Part shown: positions 36,503-44,639 of the stretch, piece after piece | Layout: each line of letters starts with the position of its first letter | How positions within the stretch are numbered: the stretch's first letter is position 1 | From: JAEUNX01 sp034004685 | Lineage (GTDB): Bacteria > Pseudomonadota > Gammaproteobacteria > Burkholderiales > Rhodocyclaceae | NCBI GenBank assembly: GCA_034004685.1 | Contig: JAVEWG010000007.1 | Location: forward strand, 1-64,000 | Reading direction: 5' to 3' | DNA length: 64,000 nt | Translations under genes and position numbers: made by a program | The notes under the pieces: generated by a model | The model's input: only the letters and a program-made list of their open reading frames with translations | Database searches by the model: none | Told to the model about the DNA's origin: nothing

Positions 36503-36979
36503 TCAGCCAGCCAGGCGGGCGAAGGCGTCCACCACTTCCGGCGGGGCCTGGACCAGCTCGATCAGGACCCCTTCGCCACCGATGGGGGCGTCGTCGCTGC
36601 CCCGGGGGTGGAGGAAGCAGATGTCGAAGCCCGCCGCGCCCTTGCGGATGCCGCCGGGGGCGAAACGCACGCCCTGGGCGCCGAGCCATTCCACGCACTT
36701 GGGCAGGTCGTCGATCCACAGGCCCACGTGGTTCAAGGGGGTGGTGTGTACCGCCGGCTTCTTTTCCGGGTCCAGGGGTTGCATCAGGTCCACTTCCACC
36801 TTGAAGGGGCCCTTGCCCATGGCGCAGATGTCTTCGTCCACGTTTTCTTTTTCGGAAACGAAGTTGCCCGTGACTTCCAGGCCCAGCATGTCCACCCAGA
36901 GGGTCTTGAGCTTGTCCTTGCTGGGGCCGCCGATGGCGATCTGCTGGACGCCCAGCACCTTGAAGGGTCGTGTGGTCAT
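36503..36979 (-). CDS. VOC family protein, probable methylmalonyl-CoA epimerase relative
   Basis: A 158-residue protein with two vicinal-oxygen-chelate repeats. The C-terminal part fits methylmalonyl-CoA epimerase well (NHVGLWIDDLP, RKGAAGFDICFLHP, GVLIELVQ), and an epimerase is otherwise missing from the mcm-pcc route. Metal ligands can be matched as H84 and E141, but the first ligand, normally His, is Q13 (VQQIAIGG) and the second position is D64 (or E62). The activity is therefore uncertain; a related glyoxalase-like role is possible. AGGAAG lies 8 bases before the ATG. It is transcribed toward the kinase gene, separate from the pcc operon. Confidence 0.7.
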   Translation of the reverse strand: MTTRPFKVLGVQQIAIGGPSKDKLKTLWVDMLGLEVTGNFVSEKENVDEDICAMGKGPFKVEVDLMQPLDPEKKPAVHTTPLNHVGLWIDDLPKCVEWLGAQGVRFAPGGIRKGAAGFDICFLHPRGSDDAPIGGEGVLIELVQAPPEVVDAFARLAG

Positions 36980-37030
36980 GGCGATTCTTCCTGAAAAAAG
37001 CGGGATTTTACCCGCCCGGCGTGGTGGGCC

Positions 37031-37351
37031 CTAGTGGCAGATGGTTTGCCCGCCCACCGGGGTGCAGATCTGGCGCTGGCCGTCGGCGGTTTCGATCATG
37101 GTGGAGTCCCCCAGCTTGCCCACCGCCCGGCTGCCGGCGGGCAGGCTCAAGGCGTGGACCCTCAGGGCGGGGTCTTCGGCCACGATCAGGGTATTGCCCC
37201 GGCGGATATAGACCCGGCCGTCGGAGCCGATGAGGGTGCCGCGGTCCACCTGGCGATAGATCCGGCCATTGATTTCCTGGGTGGGATAGCCCTGGGCAAG
37301 GCTGGCGCCGGCGGGCAGGAGCAGGGCCAGGAGGGGAAGGATTAAGCGCAT
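37031..37351 (-). CDS. Small exported protein of unknown function
   Basis: A 106-residue protein with a clear signal peptide (MRLILPLLALLLPAGASLAQ, cleavage after about residue 19). The mature part is 86 residues with repeated short strands (INGRIYRQV, SDGRVYIRRGNTLIVAED) and two cysteines near the C-terminus (QICTPVGGQTICH) that could form a disulfide in the periplasm. I do not recognise the family. GGAAACCTCC lies upstream but no ideal ribosome site. It sits between the VOC gene and the OmpR-type regulator, 62 bases downstream of the latter. Confidence 0.7.
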   Translation of the reverse strand: MRLILPLLALLLPAGASLAQGYPTQEINGRIYRQVDRGTLIGSDGRVYIRRGNTLIVAEDPALRVHALSLPAGSRAVGKLGDSTMIETADGQRQICTPVGGQTICH

Positions 37352-37413
37352 GGAGGTTTCCTTGGAGGCTTGAAAGGCGGTTTTGGATCGCGGAGGGTTG
37401 CGGATAGCAGACC

Positions 37414-38136
37414 CTAATCCCAGCTCACGCTGGCGGCGAACAGGTAGCCCGCTCCATAGACAGTCTTGATGAGGCGGGGGTCCTGGGGGTCGTCGTCGAG
37501 CTTGCGGCGCAGGCGGGAGATGCGCACGTCGATGCTGCGATCGAAGGCGGCGCCTTCCCGTTCGCCCACCAGCTCTTCCCGGGTCAGGATGCGGCGGGGG
37601 TGGCGCAGCAAGGTGGTGAGGAGGGCCGCCTCGGCCGCCGACAGACCCTGTTCCCGGCCGTCCCGGGCGATGAGGCTGTGGCGGGAGGGGTCGAAGGTCC
37701 AGTTGCCGAAGCGGGCTACGGTGGGGACTGGCTGGGCGGGGGTTTCGAGGGGCGCAATGGTCCGCTGGTAGCGGCGCAGGATGGAGCGGACCCGGGCCAC
37801 CAGTTCCCGTGGTTCGAAGGGCTTGGTGAGGTAATCGTCGGCGCCGAGCTCCAGGCCCTCCACCCGGTCGGTCAGGTGGTTGCGGCCGGTGAGGATCATC
37901 ACCGCGCAGGGGGCGATGCGCTGGAGTTCCCGCAGGACCTGGAGGCCGTCCATGTCCGGCAGGCCCAGGTCGATGATGCACAGGTCGGGGCTGGTTTGCA
38001 GGGCCCGGGCCAGGAAGGCTTTGCCGGTGGGAAGGGTCTCGGAGTGGAAAGCGTATTCCGCCAGGGTGCGGGCGATGAGCGCGCCGATGTCGGGGTCGTC
38101 CTCCAGGACCAGGATGGGGGGCGTGGGTGGGTTCAT
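37414..38136 (-). CDS. OmpR-family response regulator
   Basis: A 240-residue DNA-binding regulator. The receiver (about 1-125) has VLEDDPDIGALIART, phospho-acceptor in CIIDLGLPDMDGLQVL, TGRN and DDYLTKPFEPREL. The winged-helix domain (about 145-235) has LSAAEAALLTTLLRHPRRILTREEL and RSIDVRISRLRRKLDDDP, with the closing VYGAGYLF. Its ATG overlaps the stop of the hybrid kinase (ATGA at 38133-38136), so the two are co-translated and probably one pathway, although the hybrid kinase has its own receiver. Confidence 0.94.
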   Translation of the reverse strand: MNPPTPPILVLEDDPDIGALIARTLAEYAFHSETLPTGKAFLARALQTSPDLCIIDLGLPDMDGLQVLRELQRIAPCAVMILTGRNHLTDRVEGLELGADDYLTKPFEPRELVARVRSILRRYQRTIAPLETPAQPVPTVARFGNWTFDPSRHSLIARDGREQGLSAAEAALLTTLLRHPRRILTREELVGEREGAAFDRSIDVRISRLRRKLDDDPQDPRLIKTVYGAGYLFAASVSWD

Positions 38137-40193
38137 TCTGTCGAGTCAGGGTGGGTCAACAGCAGGTGGTTGAGGGCGTGCTCCAGGGCGGCTCGGGCGA
38201 AGGGCTTGCGCAGGACCGGGATATCTTCCGGCGCCTCTTGGTCAGCGTAGCCGGTGATCAGCAGGATCGGCAAGGCAGGGCGCAGGACCTGGCTCTGGCG
38301 GGCCAGTTCCCGGCCGTCCATGCCGCCGGGCATCACCGTGTCGGAAACCAGGATGCCGATGTCCGGCAGGATCTGGAGCAGGTCCAGGGCTTCCAGCCCG
38401 TTGCTGGCTTCGATGACCGGATGACCCAGTTCCACCAGCTGCTGGCGGATGACCCGGCGCACCTCGGGTTCGTCTTCCACGAGCAGTACCGGCAACTGGG
38501 CCGCTGGGATGCCGCCGGGGGTCGCTGACAGGGGGGGCGCGGGTTCCGGTGGTGGGGGGGTGGCGGGCAGGACGAAGGAGACGGTGGTGCCCCGCCCTGG
38601 CTGGCTCTGGATTTCAATGTTGCCGCCGGATTGGCGCACGAAGCCATACACCATGGACAGGCCCAGGCCGCTGCCCGAGCCAAAGGGCTTGGTGGTGAAG
38701 AAGGGTTCAAAGACCCGGGGCTGGAGGGCCGGCTCGATGCCCAACCCGGTATCCGATACTTCCACCAGCACGTATTCCCCCGGGGTTAGCTGGCCCCGCT
38801 TGGCCCGCCAGGCATCCAGGTGGATGGGCTGGGCCGAGATGGTCAGGTCGCCCCCCTCGGGCATGGCGTCCCGGGCGTTGAGGGCCAGGTTGAGGAGGGT
38901 GTTTTCCAGGGGGTGGGGGTCCACCAGGGCATGCAGGGGCTGCGCCGGCAGCACCGTGCGCAGGTGGATGGCACCCCCCAGGGAGCGGGACAGCAGGGCG
39001 GTCATGTTGCTCACCAGGGCGCCCACTTCCACGGCGCAGGGCTCCAGGGCCTGGCCCCGGGAGAAGGTCAGCAGGCGCCGGATCAGCTCGGCCCCCCGCT
39101 GGGCGGCCTGGAGCGCGGGGGTCACGTAGCCGCCGGCCGGATCGCCCGGGGCGAGCTTTTCGTCCAGGGAGGCCAGGTTGCCGATGATGATGGTCAGCAG
39201 GTTGTTGAAGTCATGGGCCAGGCCGCCTGTCAGTTGGCCCACCGCTTCCATCTTTTGCGCCTGGATCAGGGCGGCCTGGCTGGCCTTTTGCTCGGTGATG
39301 TCGATGGACAGGACGAAGAAGCCCCGCACGCTGCCATCTTCCGAGAGCTCCGGGACCACCGCGCTGCGGGCATGGACGGTGCGCCCCTCGGTGTTGCGGC
39401 GGGCGTATTCATAGACCGTGCGCTGGCCGGTGGCGGCCTCTCGCTGATGGGGCTGGACCTGGCGATAGGCGTCGGGCCCCAGGACTTCGGCCACCGTGCG
39501 GCCGACGATGTTTTCCTTGGTCAGGCCAAACCATTCGGCGTAGCCGCGATTGGCGAAGAGGTAGCGTTCGTCGGCGCTGCAGTAGCAGATGAGGGCCGGG
39601 ATCGCGTCCATGATGAGAGCCAGCCGCTCCTCGCTGCGGGCCAGGCGGCTATTGACCGCGGCCAGTTCGGCCTTGGCCTGGAGCAGATCCAGGTTGGCGC
39701 TTTCCAGTTCCCGGGTGCGGGCTCGCACCCGTTCCTCCAGCTCGGTGTTCTGGCGCTTGATCAGGCGCTCGAAGCCCCGCTGGGCGGTGATGTCGGTCCA
39801 TAGGGAAACGAAGCCCAGGCCCGGCATGGGGACTTCCCGCACGGCGAGGATCTGGCCGTTGGGGCGCACCCGCTCCAGGGAGTGGGCTTGCCGGGCGCGG
39901 ATCGGGGCCATGCGGGTTGCCACCAGCTCATCCACCAGGCCCGGGCCGTATTCCCCCCGTTCGGCGTTGAAGCGGATGAATGCCTCGAAGGGCACGCCGC
40001 TCCGGACCAGGGACTCGGGCAGATCCAGCAGCCGCAGCAGGGCCGTGTTCCAGGTGAGCAGGCGGGCGCCGCCGTCGAATACCGCCACCGCCTGGTCCAG
40101 CAGATCCAGGCCGGCCAGCAGCAGGTCGTAATGGCGCGATTCCAGCGGGCCGCTGGCGGGCGGGGGGGGCGAGGAGGCGGATCGGGAGGGCAT
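38133..40193 (-). CDS. PAS hybrid sensor histidine kinase with receiver
   Basis: A cytoplasmic 686-residue kinase. A PAS_7-type domain (about 18-130; LLDQAVAVFDGGARLLTWN), a coiled coil (about 165-205), a second PAS (about 205-320; YCSADERYLFANRGYAEWFG), then H327 in GLAHDFNNLLTIIIGNL, the ATPase domain (LALNARDAMPEGG, SDTGLGIEP, GSGLGLSMVYGFV) and a C-terminal receiver with D618 (SDTVMPGGMDG). No membrane helix or signal peptide. The start at 40193 is uncertain; the frame stays open to 40391 but that extension is Pro/Ala-rich and unlike a domain. Divergent from icmF across 264 bases. Confidence 0.9.
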   Translation of the reverse strand: MPSRSASSPPPPASGPLESRHYDLLLAGLDLLDQAVAVFDGGARLLTWNTALLRLLDLPESLVRSGVPFEAFIRFNAERGEYGPGLVDELVATRMAPIRARQAHSLERVRPNGQILAVREVPMPGLGFVSLWTDITAQRGFERLIKRQNTELEERVRARTRELESANLDLLQAKAELAAVNSRLARSEERLALIMDAIPALICYCSADERYLFANRGYAEWFGLTKENIVGRTVAEVLGPDAYRQVQPHQREAATGQRTVYEYARRNTEGRTVHARSAVVPELSEDGSVRGFFVLSIDITEQKASQAALIQAQKMEAVGQLTGGLAHDFNNLLTIIIGNLASLDEKLAPGDPAGGYVTPALQAAQRGAELIRRLLTFSRGQALEPCAVEVGALVSNMTALLSRSLGGAIHLRTVLPAQPLHALVDPHPLENTLLNLALNARDAMPEGGDLTISAQPIHLDAWRAKRGQLTPGEYVLVEVSDTGLGIEPALQPRVFEPFFTTKPFGSGSGLGLSMVYGFVRQSGGNIEIQSQPGRGTTVSFVLPATPPPPEPAPPLSATPGGIPAAQLPVLLVEDEPEVRRVIRQQLVELGHPVIEASNGLEALDLLQILPDIGILVSDTVMPGGMDGRELARQSQVLRPALPILLITGYADQEAPEDIPVLRKPFARAALEHALNHLLLTHPDSTE

Positions 40194-40457
40194 CGGGTGC
40201 TTGCTATCGGTGACGAGGTACTGGGGCGCGGGGCGGACGGGGCGGGGCCCGGCGCCATGGGCAGGTGCAGCATAGTCCAACTTGGCCATGCCTTGGGCGT
40301 CTTGGGTGGTGTCGGGCCGGGGCCCGGCACGGGGCGCGGGAATCCCTGGGGGTACCGGCAATCCAATCAGGGTCAGGGCTCCCAGAAGCATGGCCAGTTT
40401 GGCCCAGGGCTTCTACCATGGAGTCCAGTCCAGCGTCAGGATGTCGAGGAGGAATCC

Positions 40458-43400
40458 ATGACCGCCCGTCAGCTTAGCCCCTATAAGCCACGGCACAAGG
40501 TTCGCCTGGTGACGGCGACGGCCCTGTTCGATGGTCACGACGCCACCATCAATGTCATGCGGCGGATCCTTCAGGCCAGCGGCTGCGAGGTGATTCACCT
40601 GGGCCACAACCGGTCGGTGGGGGAGATCGTCCATGCCGCCTTGCAGGAAGACGCCCAGGGCATCGCCGTCACTTCCTACCAGGGCGGACACGTCGAATTC
40701 TTCAAATACATGCTCGACCTGCTGCGGGACGCGGGCGGTGCCCACATCAAGGTCTTTGGCGGCGGTGGTGGCGTGATCGTGCCGGCGGAGATCCGGGAAC
40801 TCCAGGCCTACGGGGTGACCCGCCTCTACGCGCCGGAAGACGGGGCCCGCCTCGGGCTCCAGGGGATGATCAACGACTTGATCCAGCAGGCGGACTTCGA
40901 TCTCACCCAGGGGGCGCCCCAAACCGCCGCCGAGATCCTCCAGCGCCTGGCCGTCGGCGATCGCCCCGCCCGCCGGCGCCACCTGGCGCGGAGCATCACT
41001 GCCCTGGAAAACGGCGTCTGGGGCGACGAATTCAAGCAGGCCTTGAGGGCGGCCGCGGCCCCGGTCCGGACCCCGGTCCTGGGCATCACCGGCACCGGTG
41101 GAGCCGGCAAGAGCTCCCTGGCCGACGAGCTGGTGCGTCGCTTCCGCCTGGATCAGGAAGACGCCCTCAGGCTGGCCCTCGTCTCCATCGACCCCACCCG
41201 CCGGCGCAGCGGCGGCGCGCTGCTGGGGGACCGCATCCGCATGAACGCCATCGAGCACCCGAACATCTTCATGCGCTCCCTGGCCACCCGGGCCGCCGGC
41301 TCGGAAGTCAGCGCCGCCTTGCCCGAGGTGATTGCCGCCTGCAAGCTGGCGGACTTCGACCTGATCATCGTGGAAACCTCCGGCATCGGCCAGGGCGACG
41401 CGGCCATCGTGCCCTTGGTGGACCTGTCCCTTTATGTGATGACGCCGGAATTCGGCGCCGCCAGCCAGCTTGAAAAGATCGACATGCTGGATTTCGCCGA
41501 TTTCGTTGCCATCAACAAGTTCGACCGCCAGGGCGCCGAGGACGCCCTGCGGGACGTAGCCAAGCAGTACCAGCGCAACCATGGGCTGTTCTCCACCCCG
41601 GTCCATGAGATGCCGGTGTTCGGCACCATGGCGGCCCGTTTCAATGACGACGGCGTGACCGCGCTGTACCAGGCGATCTTGCCGAAGCTGGTGGACAAGG
41701 GGCTGCCGGTCCAGGGCGGCAGGCTGCCCCGGGTCGCGGTGCGAACCTCTTCCCGGGGCTGCGCCATCGTGCCGGCCCAGCGTAGCCGCTACCTGGCCGA
41801 GATCGCCGACACCCTCCGCGACTACCATCGGCAGGCCGAGGAGCAAGCCCGTCTGGCCCGGGAGCGCCAGGCCCTGAGGATCGCCCAGGCGCTGTTCGCC
41901 GAGCGCGGCAAGGATGGGGGCGCCTTTGACGAACTGATCACCTGGAAGGAGGGGGCGCTCTCCCCGGCGGCGAAGGCGCTGCTGGAGGCCTGGCCCGCCA
42001 CCCAGGCCCTCTACGCCGGTGACGAAGACGTGGCCCACGGCCTCCGGCTCACCAGCCTATCCCTCTCCGGCAGCAGGATCCCCAAGGTGGCCCTACCCCG
42101 TTTCGAGGATGAAGGGGAAATCCTGAAATTCCTGATGAAGGAGAACCTGCCCGGCGCCTTCCCCTACACCGCCGGGGTGTTCCCCTTCAAGCGCGAGGGC
42201 GAGGAGCCCACCCGGATGTTCGCCGGGGAGGGGGATGCTTTGCGCACCAACCGCCGCTTCCAGCAGGTTTCCGAAGGGATGCCGGCCCATCGGCTATCCA
42301 CCGCCTTCGACTCGGTGACCCTCTACGGCTGCGACCCCGATCCGCGCCCGGACATCTACGGCAAGATCGGCAACGCCGGCGTTTCCATCGCCACCCTGGA
42401 CGACATGCAGGCCCTTTTCGAGGGCTTTGACCTGTGCGCCCCCGCCACCTCGGTGTCCATGACCATCAACGGCCCGGCCCCGGTGATCCTGGCCATGTTC
42501 TTCAACACCGCCATCGATCAGCAGGTGGCCCGTTTCAGGGCCGACCGACAGCGGGAGCCCTCCGGCGAGGAATACCTGGAAATCAAGGCCGCTACCCTGG
42601 CGGCGGTGCGGGGCACGGTTCAGGCGGACATCCTCAAGGAGGACCAGGGCCAGAACACCTGCATCTTTTCCACCGAGTTTGCCCTGAAAATGATGGGGGA
42701 CATCCAGGCCTACTTCGTGGACCATCGGGTGCGCAACTTTTACTCGGTTTCCATCTCCGGCTACCACATCGCCGAAGCCGGGGCGAATCCCATCAGCCAG
42801 TTGGCCTTTACCCTGGCCAATGCCTTTACGTATGTGGAATCCTATCTGGCCCGGGGTATGAGGATCGACGATTTCGCACCCAACCTCAGTTTCTTTTTTT
42901 CCAACGGCATGGACCCGGAATACACGGTCATCGGCCGGGTGGCCCGCCGCATCTGGGCGGTGGCCATGAAGCACAAGTACGGCGCCCAGGAGCGCAGCCA
43001 GAAGTTGAAATATCACATCCAGACCTCGGGCCGCTCCCTCCACGCCCAGGAGATGCACTTCAACGACATCCGCACCACCCTGCAGGCCCTCATCGCCATC
43101 TACGACAACTGCAATTCCCTGCACACCAACGCCTTTGACGAAGCGATCACCACCCCAACCCCGGATTCGCTACGCCGGGCCATGGCGATCCAACTCATCA
43201 TCAACCGGGAATGGGGCCTGGCCAGGAACGAGAATCCTAACCAGGGCGCCTTCATCATTGACGTTCTTACCGATCTGGTGGAAGAGGCCGTGCTCAAGGA
43301 GTTCGAGGCCATCAGCGCCCGGGGCGGGGTGCTGGGTGCCATGGAAACCGGCTACCAGCGGGGCAGGATCCAGGAGGAATCGCTGATCTACGAGCGCCGC

Positions 43401-43706
43401 AAGCACGACGGGAGCTACCCGATCATCGGCGTCAATACCTTCCTCAACCCGGAGGGGCAGGTGACGCCGGATATCGAACTGGCCCGCTCCAGCGAGGAAG
43501 AGAAGCAAAGCCAGCTGCGGCGCCTGGCCGATTTCCAGGCTCGCCACCGGGAGGCCGCCCCGGCGGCCTTGGCCACCCTCAAGCAGACCGTGATCGACAA
43601 CGGCAACGTCTTCGCGGTGCTGATGGATGGGGTCCGGGTCTGCTCCCTGGGGCAGATCACCCGTGCCTTGTACGAGGTGGGCGGCCAGTACCGGCGCGGC
43701 ATGTGA
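40458..43706 (+). CDS. icmF: Fused isobutyryl-CoA mutase IcmF
   Basis: A 1082-residue B12 enzyme uniting three parts: B12-binding domain (about 15-150; LFDGHDATI with axial H27), a MeaI-like G-protein chaperone (about 160-440; Walker A GITGTGGAGKSS at 209-220, VAINKFD), and the mutase barrel (about 530-1082). Substrate-pocket residues are F588 (RMFAGEG) and Q732 (GQNTCIFST), the isobutyryl/butyryl-CoA signature; their spacing of 144 equals that of F598 and Q742 in Cupriavidus IcmF. It interconverts isobutyryl- and butyryl-CoA and in relatives also isovaleryl-/pivalyl-CoA. AGGAGGAA precedes the ATG. Monocistronic as far as seen. Confidence 0.97.
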   Translation: MTARQLSPYKPRHKVRLVTATALFDGHDATINVMRRILQASGCEVIHLGHNRSVGEIVHAALQEDAQGIAVTSYQGGHVEFFKYMLDLLRDAGGAHIKVFGGGGGVIVPAEIRELQAYGVTRLYAPEDGARLGLQGMINDLIQQADFDLTQGAPQTAAEILQRLAVGDRPARRRHLARSITALENGVWGDEFKQALRAAAAPVRTPVLGITGTGGAGKSSLADELVRRFRLDQEDALRLALVSIDPTRRRSGGALLGDRIRMNAIEHPNIFMRSLATRAAGSEVSAALPEVIAACKLADFDLIIVETSGIGQGDAAIVPLVDLSLYVMTPEFGAASQLEKIDMLDFADFVAINKFDRQGAEDALRDVAKQYQRNHGLFSTPVHEMPVFGTMAARFNDDGVTALYQAILPKLVDKGLPVQGGRLPRVAVRTSSRGCAIVPAQRSRYLAEIADTLRDYHRQAEEQARLARERQALRIAQALFAERGKDGGAFDELITWKEGALSPAAKALLEAWPATQALYAGDEDVAHGLRLTSLSLSGSRIPKVALPRFEDEGEILKFLMKENLPGAFPYTAGVFPFKREGEEPTRMFAGEGDALRTNRRFQQVSEGMPAHRLSTAFDSVTLYGCDPDPRPDIYGKIGNAGVSIATLDDMQALFEGFDLCAPATSVSMTINGPAPVILAMFFNTAIDQQVARFRADRQREPSGEEYLEIKAATLAAVRGTVQADILKEDQGQNTCIFSTEFALKMMGDIQAYFVDHRVRNFYSVSISGYHIAEAGANPISQLAFTLANAFTYVESYLARGMRIDDFAPNLSFFFSNGMDPEYTVIGRVARRIWAVAMKHKYGAQERSQKLKYHIQTSGRSLHAQEMHFNDIRTTLQALIAIYDNCNSLHTNAFDEAITTPTPDSLRRAMAIQLIINREWGLARNENPNQGAFIIDVLTDLVEEAVLKEFEAISARGGVLGAMETGYQRGRIQEESLIYERRKHDGSYPIIGVNTFLNPEGQVTPDIELARSSEEEKQSQLRRLADFQARHREAAPAALATLKQTVIDNGNVFAVLMDGVRVCSLGQITRALYEVGGQYRRGM

Positions 43707-43762
43707 GGGGTCTGCGGATACTCCGGATGGTAGGGCGGGTCAATAGACCCTAAGGTGGCGGC

Positions 43763-44124
43763 ATGAATACGGTTTTATTGCTGCTGCCCGATTTTGCCCT
43801 GATTTTTCTGGGGGCTGCCCTGCGGCGTTTCGGTGGGTTGGGGGATGGCTTCTGGGTGGGGCTGGAACGCTTGGTGTACTTCGTGCTGTTCCCCGCCTTG
43901 CTTTTCCTCGCCTTGGCCCGGACGCGCATTGACTGGCTGGGGATGATGCCCCTGGCCGCTACCGGGGCCGCCACCCTGGGCGCGGGATTGGTGCTGGGAT
44001 GCCTGGTGCGCCCCCTGGCCGGCCTGTCCCCCATGGGCTTCGCTTCCCGGTTGCAGTGCGCTTTCCGCTTCAATACCTATGTGGGCATGGCGGTGGTCGG
44101 CAAGGTCCATGGCGCGGCGGGGGT
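43763..44124 (+). CDS. AEC family transporter, N-terminal part (cut by gap)
   Basis: The first 120 residues of an auxin-efflux-carrier-type permease before an assembly gap. Hydrophobic helices are visible (TVLLLLPDFALIFLGAALRRFGGL, LVYFVLFPALLFLALAR, LAATGAATLGAGLVLGCLV) and the segment FRFNTYVGMAVVGKVHGAAG matches the conserved R-x-N-x-Y-x-G motif of the family. Members export or import small organic acids; the substrate is unknown. It follows icmF by 56 bases on the same strand. The rest of the gene is lost in the run of N. Confidence 0.85.
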
Positions 44125-44224
44125 NNNNNNNNNNNNNNNNNNNNNNNNNNNNNNNNNNNNNNNNNNNNNNNNNNNNNNNNNNNNNNNNNNNNNNNNNNNN
44201 NNNNNNNNNNNNNNNNNNNNNNNN
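44125..44224. other. Assembly gap (100 N)
   Basis: Exactly 100 undetermined bases, the conventional placeholder for a scaffold gap of unknown size. It cuts the AEC transporter gene on the left and the phaM-like gene on the right; entire genes may be missing between them. Confidence 0.99.
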
Positions 44225-44565
44225 TCCGGGGCATTGCCGCCGCCGGGCTGCCCCATCATGTTCCAGGGCCACAGGGCCGCCGCCGAGGCAAAGGGGTTGG
44301 CCATGCCCTCCCCCTGCTTTTGCTCGCTCATGGCCCGGATGGCCACCAGGGTGGCCCGCTGGACTTCCAGCCCCTGAATGGTCATCTGGAGCATGTTGAG
44401 ATTGACCTTGAGCCAGCCTTCCACCGCCTTCATGTCCTTGATGCGGCGGTCCAGCTCATCCACGTCCAGGGTGGGGGTGACCATCCCGGGGAGCGAGAAG
44501 CCCATGTTCCCCCACATGCCCTGGAGGAACTCCATGGGATCCTGGGGTGCGTTGTTGTGGGACAT
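44225..44565 (-). CDS. phaM: PhaM-like polyhydroxyalkanoate granule protein, C-terminus missing
   Basis: The first 113 residues of a PhaM-type protein; the 3' end is lost in the adjacent gap. The N-terminus QDPMEFLQGMWGNMGFSLPGMV and the central helix TLDVDELDRRIKDMKAVEGWLKVNLNML, followed by LQMTIQGLEVQRATL, are characteristic of the PhaM/TIGR-type granule regulators. In Ralstonia PhaM activates PHA synthase and ties granules to the nucleoid through a basic C-terminal tail, which is not visible here. AGGAGG lies about 9 bases before the ATG. It implies carbon storage as PHA. Confidence 0.85.
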
Positions 44566-44639
44566 GGCGATGATCCTCCTTCAGGGGACGGGTGGGCCGA
44601 TCATACCCCAGGGCCCCGGGCCCCGGCGTCGGGGGCCTG

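Noticed and set aside
40194..40391. N-terminal extension of the PAS hybrid kinase to 40391
   Set aside because: The 66 extra residues are Pro/Ala/Gly-rich, lack any domain and would leave little room for a promoter; the later ATG is more plausible, though without a strong ribosome site.
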